Part shown: positions 57,239 through 64,000 of the stretch, in pieces | Numbering within the stretch: position 1 is the first letter of the stretch | Layout: every line of letters starts with the position of its first letter | NCBI RefSeq assembly: GCF_900103715.1 | Contig: NZ_FNHL01000001.1 | Span: forward strand, 911,295 to 975,294 | DNA length: 64,000 nt | DNA from: Halogranum gelatinilyticum | Lineage (GTDB): Archaea; Halobacteriota; Halobacteria; Halobacteriales; Haloferacaceae | Reading direction: 5' to 3' | Notes under the pieces: generated by a model | Seen by the model: the letters and a program-made list of their open reading frames with translations, nothing else | Told to the model about the DNA's origin: nothing | The model's database searches: none | Program-made: the position numbers and the translations under genes

Positions 57239-57526
57239 ATGTCGCTCGACAGCGACCCCCGATTCCCCGATCCACAGCCCGGCCCGTCGGCGCGTCGGCT
57301 CGCGTTCAGACTCGGCTGTACGGCCCTGTTCTCGGCACTGTTGCTCGTGCAGTTCCGGGGGCTGGTCGCGACGGCGATTCCCCTTCTCTGGCCGCCTGCG
57401 GACCCGCTCTCGCGGTGGCTCGGCTTGGTGACCGTGCTGGTCGGCTCCTTCTTCGTCCTGCCGGGTGTGGTCGGCTCGCTCGTCGCCGACTTCGTCTACG
57501 ACCGCTATCTCGAAACCGACGGGTGA
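57239..57526 (+). CDS. small two-helix membrane protein divergent from the CetZ-like gene
   Basis: 95 aa: MSLDSDPRFPDPQPGPSARR, then membrane helices at about 22-50 and 60-85, ending in a cytoplasmic YDRYLETDG. The leaderless promoter fixes the start, although the frame is open far upstream. Position opposite the tubulin-like gene is interesting but no functional link is shown. Confidence 0.6.
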   Translation: MSLDSDPRFPDPQPGPSARRLAFRLGCTALFSALLLVQFRGLVATAIPLLWPPADPLSRWLGLVTVLVGSFFVLPGVVGSLVADFVYDRYLETDG

Positions 57527-57553
57527 GAGCATGTCGTCGAGGGCCGCGCCGCG

Positions 57554-58827
<1,274 letters not shown>

Positions 58828-58831
<4 letters not shown>

Positions 58832-59934
58832 AGCTGATGCACCTCCTGTCGCCGCAGGAGATAGAGGAAGAAGGGCGCGCCGATGGCGGCGGTGACGATG
58901 CCGACTGGCAGCTCCGCGGTGCCCGCACGGGCGATGGTGTCGGTGGCGACGAGGAACGAGGCCCCCGCCAACGCCGAGGTCGGGAGGAGAATCCGGTGGT
59001 CGGGACCGACGACGAGCCGGAGGATGTGCGGGACGATGAGACCGACGAAGCCGATGACGCCCGTCACGGAGACGGCGGCGGCCGTGACGACGCTGGCGAC
59101 GGCGAGGAGCAGTTTCTTCGTCCGGGCGACCTCGATACCGAGGCTGTGGGCGTCTTCTTCCCCCAAGAGGAGGACGTTGAGGTCGCGGGCGTGCGCGAGC
59201 AGGACGACGAAGAGCACGGGGACGAGGGCGGCGACGACGAGCACTTCGCTCCACGCGGTGCTGTCGAGATGGCCCATGAGCCAGTAGACGACCTGTCGGA
59301 GGCTCTCGCCGCTGTGCAGGAGCATGAACGAGGTCACGGCTCCCAAAAGCGTCTGCACCGCGACGCCCGCGAGCAGGAGCGTCGCGACGGGCGTCCGGCC
59401 GCCTTCGGTCGCGATGAGATAGACGCCGAAGGCCGTCACGAGCGCGCCGATGAAGGCCGCGCCCTGCAGTTGGAGACCGAACGGGAGCGCGAAGGGGACG
59501 ACGATGGAGAAGACCGCGCCCGCGGCCGCGCCGGAGGAGACGCCGATGATGGAGGGGTCGGCCATCGGGTTGCGGAAGAAGCCCTGCATCACCACGCCCG
59601 CCGAGGCGAGCGCGAAGCCGACGACGGCTCCGAGGACGATGCGGGGGAGGCGAATCTTCATGACGATGGTCGAGTGGGTGTCTTTCACCGCGAAGTCGAA
59701 GGGGTGGACGACGCTCACGTCGGGGGCGGGAACCGGAACCGAGAGACCGACGAGCGAGACGTCGGCGACGGAGAAGGCGACGCTCGTCGGCAGCGCGACG
59801 GCGTTGAGGACGGCCTTCGCGACCGTCTCTGCGGGGATAGAGACCGGGCCGATGCCCGCGCTCACGAGGACGACTGCAGCGAGCAGGCCGGTGAGGGCGA
59901 GCGACCAGACGCCGGTCTTCGTCGTCACGCGCAT
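58828..59934 (-). CDS. btuC: FecCD/BtuC-type permease
   Basis: 368 aa with about ten membrane helices. Family landmarks: [40 protein letters not shown], and [20 protein letters not shown], the coupling-helix region, plus [19 protein letters not shown] long periplasmic-side loop (about residues 45-75) follows helix 1. The start ATG at 59934 is fixed by a reverse-strand gtatttatc (59958-59966) about 27 nt upstream; an ATG at 59955 would sit next to the TATA box. Co-translated with btuD. Confidence 0.93.
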
Positions 59935-59956
59935 ACTACGAAAGCCTACTTGCATT

Positions 59957-59973
59957 AGATAAATACTTATTGG
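59957..59973. promoter_or_regulatory. shared divergent promoter of btuCD and btuF
   Basis: The AT-rich core gataaatacttattgg supplies a TATA-like element on each strand (gtatttatc for btuC, tacttattg for btuF) within 17 bp. Each is about 27 nt from a start codon, so only one can be occupied at a time unless both are repressed together. Direct repeats of attag flank it (59954-59958 and 59974-59978). Confidence 0.55.
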
Positions 59974-59994
59974 ATTAGTGAGTCCGACCCGACG

Positions 59995-61134
59995 ATGCGT
60001 ACCACACGAGCGATGTTGATCGCGCTTCTCGTGACGCTCTCCGTCGTCGGTGCTGGTCTCGGGCCAGCCACGGCGGCAGCGTCGGCGAGCGTCCAGGAGC
60101 AGACACAGTGTAGTTTCCCGTTCACCGCGACCGACGCGACCGGGACGGAGATAACGGTAGACGAACGCCCCGAACGCGTGACGACGCTCAACCCGAGTGC
60201 GGCCCAGACGATGTGGGAGATCGGCGGCCGCGAGCAGGTCGTCGGCCTCTCGCAGTTCGCGCTCTATCTCGACGGCGCGGAGTCGAGACAGAACGTCTCG
60301 GCGGCCGGGTTCGGCGTCAACAACGAGAAGGTCGTCGGCACCGACCCCGACCTCGTCCTCGCGCCGAACTCCATCTCCAACGAGACGGTGCTCGCGCTCC
60401 GTGACGCCGGGCTGACGGTCTTCCGCTTCGAGTCGGCCACCTCCATCGAGGCAATCGAGGCGAAGACGACGCTGACGGGGCAGCTCACCGGCAACTGTGC
60501 GGGTGCTGCGGAGGCGAACGCGTGGATGACCCAGAACGTCGACGCCGCCCAGACGGCCGTCGAGGGCGCGGAGCGTCCCCGCGTCATCTACCCCCTCGGC
60601 GGCGGCTTCGTCGCCGGTGACGAGACGTTCATCGACGCGATGATCACGGCCTCCGGCGGCAGCAACGTCGTCGCCGACTTCGGTCTCGCGGGCTATCCCG
60701 AACTGAGCGACGAGGAGGTCATCGAGTCGGGGCCCGAGGTCGTGCTCATCTCCACGCCGGGCGGTGCCGCCATCCTCGACTCGGAACCCTACGCCAGCAC
60801 GCCCGCTGCGGAGAACAACCGAACCGTCTACGTCGAGCGGAACTACCTCAATCAGCCCGCACCGCGGAGCGTGGTCTACGCGGTCGGCAACATGACGGCG
60901 GGCTTCCACCCCGACGCCTACGGTGGGGCACAGTTCGTGACGCGTGCGGAGGTCGCGGCGTCGATGGAGACGGACGAGCCGACCGAGACGACCCAGACGA
61001 CGACCACGCCGGCACCCGTCGACGACACGCCGGCAACAGCCGAACCGACGGACGCGACGAGTCCCGGGTTCGGTGTCGCGGCTGCCGTCCTCGCGCTCGT
61101 CGCGACGACGCTGCTCGCCACCCGCCGTCGCTGA
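59995..61134 (+). CDS. btuF: PGF-CTERM-anchored ABC substrate-binding protein (BtuF type)
   Basis: 379 aa. Signal peptide residues 1-25 ([20 protein letters not shown]). The binding-protein fold is of the cobalamin/siderophore class: [58 protein letters not shown] and [19 protein letters not shown]. After a Thr/Glu/Pro linker ([20 protein letters not shown]) the C-terminus is a sorting tail [20 protein letters not shown] with RRR, so ArtA should process it instead of lipid modification at an N-terminal Cys. Ligand cobalamin or iron chelate; cannot be decided by eye. Confidence 0.92.
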   Translation: MRTTRAMLIALLVTLSVVGAGLGPATAAASASVQEQTQCSFPFTATDATGTEITVDERPERVTTLNPSAAQTMWEIGGREQVVGLSQFALYLDGAESRQNVSAAGFGVNNEKVVGTDPDLVLAPNSISNETVLALRDAGLTVFRFESATSIEAIEAKTTLTGQLTGNCAGAAEANAWMTQNVDAAQTAVEGAERPRVIYPLGGGFVAGDETFIDAMITASGGSNVVADFGLAGYPELSDEEVIESGPEVVLISTPGGAAILDSEPYASTPAAENNRTVYVERNYLNQPAPRSVVYAVGNMTAGFHPDAYGGAQFVTRAEVAASMETDEPTETTQTTTTPAPVDDTPATAEPTDATSPGFGVAAAVLALVATTLLATRRR

Positions 61135-61427
61135 CGACTCGACTCTCTTTCTCGCACGCGACGCTTCGTACTCTCCCGTCGACGACTGCCCAGCGACTGG
61201 TACGGGCGGGACTGGAAGGGGCCGCGCTGTCGACGAACCCCGGTACCTCAAGCACCACAACGAGCGAAGCGAGTGAGGAGCGCAGAGTGTGCCGCGGGAG
61301 TCGACAGCGCGGGGGCTTCCGAGGTGTTCTCGGCGGTTCCCACGACACTCCCCCTGGAAGCAGACCAAGCACCACCCCAGAATAGCGGACCACAACCGTA
61401 TTACGGCCGGGTCACGCCAGTTCGGAT
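61135..61427. other. 293-bp gap between btuF and srp19
   Basis: A pyrimidine-rich stretch at 61142-61155 may end btuF transcription. A gagcgaagcgagtgagga segment at 61261-61278 is a short repetitive-looking motif. TATA-like cgtattacgg (61397-61406) about 27 nt before the srp19 start is its promoter. No gene seen. Confidence 0.5.
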
Positions 61428-61706
61428 ATGGTCGAGAACGTCATCTACCCCGCCTACATCGACGCGGAGTTGACGCGGTCGGAAGGGCGACGGGTCCCCC
61501 TCGATAACGCCGTCGAGGAGCCGACGGTCGAGGAGATCGCGAAGGCAGTCCAGCAGGTCGGCTACGACGCCATCGTCGAGCGCGACAAGACGTACTCCCG
61601 CGAGTACGAACAGCGCGGACGCGTCCTCGTACAGGGAGCGGACGATTCGAGCAAGAACGACCTCGTGGCCGCCGTGGCGGCCTACGTGGGCATCCTCCGG
61701 GACTGA
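61428..61706 (+). CDS. srp19: signal recognition particle 19 kDa protein
   Basis: 92 aa: [20 protein letters not shown], then [20 protein letters not shown] and [20 protein letters not shown]. These are SRP19 features (the Y-P-x-Y-x-D start and the R-R-x-P region that binds SRP RNA tetraloops). It assembles with 7S RNA so that SRP54 can bind. The stop and next start overlap (TGATG). Confidence 0.94.
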   Translation: MVENVIYPAYIDAELTRSEGRRVPLDNAVEEPTVEEIAKAVQQVGYDAIVERDKTYSREYEQRGRVLVQGADDSSKNDLVAAVAAYVGILRD

Positions 61707-61933
61707 TGCAGCGCGTCGGCACCGTCTCGAAGACGGCACAGAACCTCGCCATCATCCACTGTGACGGCGAGGACCACCCCGACATCGGCACGAGCGTCGT
61801 CGACGAGTCGCTCTCGCGGGTCGGCCGCGTCGTCGACGTCTTCGGCCCGGTGAGCCAGCCCTACGTCGCCGTCGCGACCGACTCGGGCGTCCTCCTGACC
61901 GATTTGTTGGGACAGAAGCTCTACGCGCGATAG
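61706..61933 (+). CDS. gar1: H/ACA ribonucleoprotein protein GAR1
   Basis: 75 aa, a single reduced beta-barrel: [40 protein letters not shown] ending GQKLYAR. Archaeal Gar1 lacks the RGG tails of eukaryotes. Part of the box H/ACA pseudouridylation RNP. Its ATG shares the A of the srp19 stop, so the two are co-translated. Confidence 0.92.
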   Translation: MQRVGTVSKTAQNLAIIHCDGEDHPDIGTSVVDESLSRVGRVVDVFGPVSQPYVAVATDSGVLLTDLLGQKLYAR

Positions 61934-61976
61934 GGAGAAACGCAACCACCAAACGTTCCGCGGCCGAACGGCCCGT

Positions 61977-63023
61977 ATGAACTCCCGCACGTACTGGGGC
62001 GTCGGCCTCGCCGCCCTCATCTTCCTCCTCGTCCAGTTGGGCGCGCTGGCACTCGTGCCCTCGTTCGAGGCCGCCGGCTACCAGACCGTCGAGGACCCCT
62101 CGGACCCGACGAACAGCCTCTACTACATCGCCGCCATCCTCGTCATGACGGGGTTCATGCTCGCGGCGTTCAAGTACAATCTCGACCAGGTCATCCGCGG
62201 CATCATCATCCTCACGAGCGGCCTGCTCGCGTGGTACGTCTTCAACGTCCTCGTCTCGCCGGTCGTCGCCGTCGCGCTCGCCGTCGCCGTCTCGGTCGCG
62301 CTGCTCGTCTACCCCGAGTGGTACGTCATCGACACCGCGGGCGTGTTGATGGGGGCGGCCGCGGCCGCGCTGTTCGGCATCAGCTTCGGTCTCCTGCCCG
62401 CCGTCGTCCTCCTCACGCTGCTCGCGGTCTACGACGCCATCAGCGTCTACGGCACCGAACACATGCTCGACCTCGCCGAGGGCGTGATGGACCTCAACAT
62501 CCCCGTCGTGCTCGTCATCCCGCTCACGCTGTCGTACTCGCTGTTGGACGCACAGGCCGACGCGAAGGCCGAGGAATCTGCCAGCACTGCCACCGACGGT
62601 GGCGACACAGCCGACGCCAGCGACGCCAGTGACGACGCCGAAGTCAGTGCTGACGCCGCCGAAGTGGCCGACGACACCGAGTCCCGCGGCGAGGAGGTCT
62701 CGCCCGACGCCGACGAGCGCGACGTCTTCTTCATCGGTCTCGGCGACGCGGTCATGCCGACCGTGATGGTCGCAAGCGGTGCGTTCTTCCTCGACGCCGG
62801 CAACCTCGGGCTCTCCGTCCTCCCGGCACTCAACCTTCCTGCCCTCCTTGCGATGGTCGGGACGTTCCTCGGACTCGGCACGCTACTGTGGATGGTGATG
62901 AAGGGCCGTGCCCACGCGGGACTTCCGCTGCTCAACGGCGGTGCAATCGGCGGCTACCTGCTTGGTGCGGTGCTCTCGGGCGTCTCGCTCGTGCAGGCAC
63001 TTGGTCTCGGGCCGTATCTCTGA
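61977..63023 (+). CDS. presenilin-like (A22) intramembrane aspartyl protease
   Basis: 348 aa, about nine membrane helices. Catalytic Asp pair: Tyr-Asp in LLAVYDAISVYGTEHMLDL (helix 6) and Gly-x-Gly-Asp in FFIGLGDAVMPTVMVA (helix 7). The usual PAL motif is GLPLLNGGA here. An acidic linker of about 60 residues (SASTATDGGDTADASDASDD) separates the two catalytic helices, as in other haloarchaeal PSH proteins. Substrates in archaea are unknown. 43 bp after gar1. Confidence 0.92.
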   Translation: MNSRTYWGVGLAALIFLLVQLGALALVPSFEAAGYQTVEDPSDPTNSLYYIAAILVMTGFMLAAFKYNLDQVIRGIIILTSGLLAWYVFNVLVSPVVAVALAVAVSVALLVYPEWYVIDTAGVLMGAAAAALFGISFGLLPAVVLLTLLAVYDAISVYGTEHMLDLAEGVMDLNIPVVLVIPLTLSYSLLDAQADAKAEESASTATDGGDTADASDASDDAEVSADAAEVADDTESRGEEVSPDADERDVFFIGLGDAVMPTVMVASGAFFLDAGNLGLSVLPALNLPALLAMVGTFLGLGTLLWMVMKGRAHAGLPLLNGGAIGGYLLGAVLSGVSLVQALGLGPYL

Positions 63024-63038
63024 GGGAGAAACAGTCGC

Positions 63039-63509
63039 TTAGTCGTCCGCGCCTTCGCGCACCTTGACGGCCATGCCGCTGTCGAAGTCGAGAATCGCAT
63101 CCGCAGAGAGTTCTGCGCGACCGACGGCGAGCAGGTCGCCACGCTCGTGGACGACGGCCACTTCGTCGCCGGGGCGAATCTCCTCGTCGACGTCGCAGAC
63201 GAACTTCGCGAAGACGTTCTTGCCGTCGCGGACGAACGGTTCGCTCTCGTCGTCGACGACGACGCGGTTCGCCAGTCCGTCGCGGGCGGCGACGAGGCGG
63301 GCACCGCCCTCGATACCGAGCGTGAACCGGCCGTCGGTGCCGTAGGAGACGACGCGGTCGTCACCGGCGTGAATCTGGCGGGGGCGGCCGCTGGTCGACC
63401 GCGATACCCGCAACTGCTCGTCGGCAGGAAACAGTCCGTCGCCCGCGCCCGCGCCGAACTGGTAGTCGGCAACGGTCCGTAGGTCGGCGAGATCCTCGGC
63501 GTCACTCAT
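63039..63509 (-). CDS. PUA-domain protein
   Basis: 156 aa starting MSDAEDLADLRTVADYQFGA. The C-terminal 80 residues are a PUA domain (LVAARDGLANRVVVDDESEP; IRPGDEVAVVHERGDLLAVG; AELSADAILDFDSGMAVKVR). The N-terminal part resembles the archaeosine-transglycosylase-associated pre-PUA domain. RNA-binding, likely tRNA or rRNA modification context. A longer frame upstream is noncoding-looking. Convergent with the A22 protease. Confidence 0.88.
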   Translation of the reverse strand: MSDAEDLADLRTVADYQFGAGAGDGLFPADEQLRVSRSTSGRPRQIHAGDDRVVSYGTDGRFTLGIEGGARLVAARDGLANRVVVDDESEPFVRDGKNVFAKFVCDVDEEIRPGDEVAVVHERGDLLAVGRAELSADAILDFDSGMAVKVREGADD

Positions 63510-63561
63510 GGCGCGTCGTTGCCGACGCGCGGTGAAAGCGGCTTCGGATGCGCGTGGCGAA

Positions 63562-64000
63562 TCAGAGCAGGAACGTGTCCTCGCGCTCGGACATGTCGAT
63601 GAAGGCGTCTGCGGCCTCGACGAGTTCGTCGGCGGTGGAGTTCTTGAACGCCGCGACCTCGATACGAACCCCTTCGTGACGGAGATGCGAGCAGAGCCGG
63701 GCGAAGTCGCCGTCGCCCGAGCAGAGGACGACCGTGTCGACGTGGTTCGCGAGCGTGACGGCGTCCAGCGCGATGCCGAGGTCCCAGTCGGCCTTCTTCG
63801 ACCCGTCGCCGAAGGTCTTGATGTCCTTGATCTTCGCCTCGAAGCCGATGTCGACGAGCGCGTCGAAGAAGCGTTCCTCGTCGGGCGACTCCGCACGGAT
63901 GACGTAGGCGATGGCCCGCGTCAGTTCCCGGCCCTGCACCGACTTCTCCAAGAGCGAGGAGTAGTCGATGTTTCGTGAGTAGAGACTCTGGGCGGTGTGA
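63562..64000 (-). CDS. NYN-domain (LabA/DUF88-like) protein, 5' end outside window
   Basis: The frame stays open to the right edge (visible start of the fragment HTAQSLYSRNIDYSSLLEKS), so the N-terminus is missing. NYN/PIN-like nuclease features: Asp-rich DTVVLCSGDGDFARLCSHLR and the preceding KKADWDLGIALDAVTLANHV. The visible C-terminus ends MSEREDTFLL. Similar proteins (TIGR00288-like) are conserved in archaea and are predicted RNases; not tested. Confidence 0.85.
   Translation of the reverse strand, partial: HTAQSLYSRNIDYSSLLEKSVQGRELTRAIAYVIRAESPDEERFFDALVDIGFEAKIKDIKTFGDGSKKADWDLGIALDAVTLANHVDTVVLCSGDGDFARLCSHLRHEGVRIEVAAFKNSTADELVEAADAFIDMSEREDTFLL

Noticed and set aside
59935-61395. 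Long N-terminal extension of the btuC frame upstream of 59934
   Set aside because: It is antisense to btuF and lies upstream of the TATA-like element that fixes the btuC start.

Overview
The window is a 64 kb stretch of a haloarchaeal chromosome (class Halobacteria). The evidence is the high G+C, the strongly acidic proteins, promoters with a TATA-like element about 27 nt upstream of leaderless start codons, an archaeal S-layer glycoprotein with a PGF-CTERM tail next to archaeosortase A, PAN, family-B DNA polymerase with an intein, MC1, CetZ-like tubulin, archaeal SRP19 and GAR1, and Mre11/Rad50. The order and family cannot be fixed from sequence reading alone; the gene content resembles Haloferacales.

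Layout. 1-5.7 kb: glutamate synthase (cut by the left edge), M28 peptidase, a degenerate NAD-kinase-like protein, a small membrane protein and an HMA metal-binding protein. 5.7-10.5 kb: a respiratory cytochrome bc-type cluster (split cytochrome b, membrane-anchored halocyanin and several haloarchaeal accessory membrane proteins). 10.6-16 kb: endonuclease III, a Tat-exported GH81 beta-1,3-glucanase, PAN and a small wHTH regulator. 16-21.8 kb: Mre11-Rad50 operon and small conserved proteins. 22-26 kb: PolB with an in-frame intein at the catalytic motif C. 26-31 kb: sufCBD, then a ferritin-like protein overlapping a DtxR-type regulator, a zinc-ribbon protein and tRNA-Gln. 31.6-33.8 kb: a lower-GC three-gene cassette of unknown function next to the tRNA (a secreted protein with a duplicated domain, and two membrane proteins). 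34-40 kb: zinc protein, MC1, FkbM methyltransferase, AlaX, HD phosphohydrolase, epimerase, GNAT and Usp. 40-43.5 kb: coxA with small accessory membrane proteins. 43.5-48 kb: DRG GTPase, membrane proteins, MATE exporter and a double-VOC protein. 48-52 kb: S-layer glycoprotein and archaeosortase A. 52-57.5 kb: diphthine synthase, zinc microproteins, GNAT, tRNA-Thr, Trm5, an HTH-membrane protein and a divergent CetZ. 57.5-61 kb: BtuF-BtuC-BtuD-type uptake system transcribed from a shared divergent promoter. 61-64 kb: SRP19, GAR1, presenilin-like protease, PUA protein and a NYN-domain protein cut by the right edge.

Functional links. ArtA (51.0 kb) is expected to process both PGF-CTERM proteins seen here, the S-layer glycoprotein and the BtuF-like lipoprotein-like binding protein. 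The suf genes, ferritin-like protein and DtxR regulator form an iron-related neighbourhood. The bc-type cluster and coxA belong to the same respiratory chain.

Most unusual signals: (1) very short ORFs that start where the leaderless transcript should begin and end inside the start of the real gene, at the NAD-kinase-like, ferritin-like, HD and S-layer loci; (2) the unrecognised tRNA-adjacent cassette, whose secreted protein has an exact 110-residue duplication; (3) the PolB motif-C intein; (4) a CetZ paralogue with a degraded T7 region; (5) a bc-type cluster carrying a halocyanin and no Rieske gene. No CRISPR array, insertion sequence or rRNA was seen.
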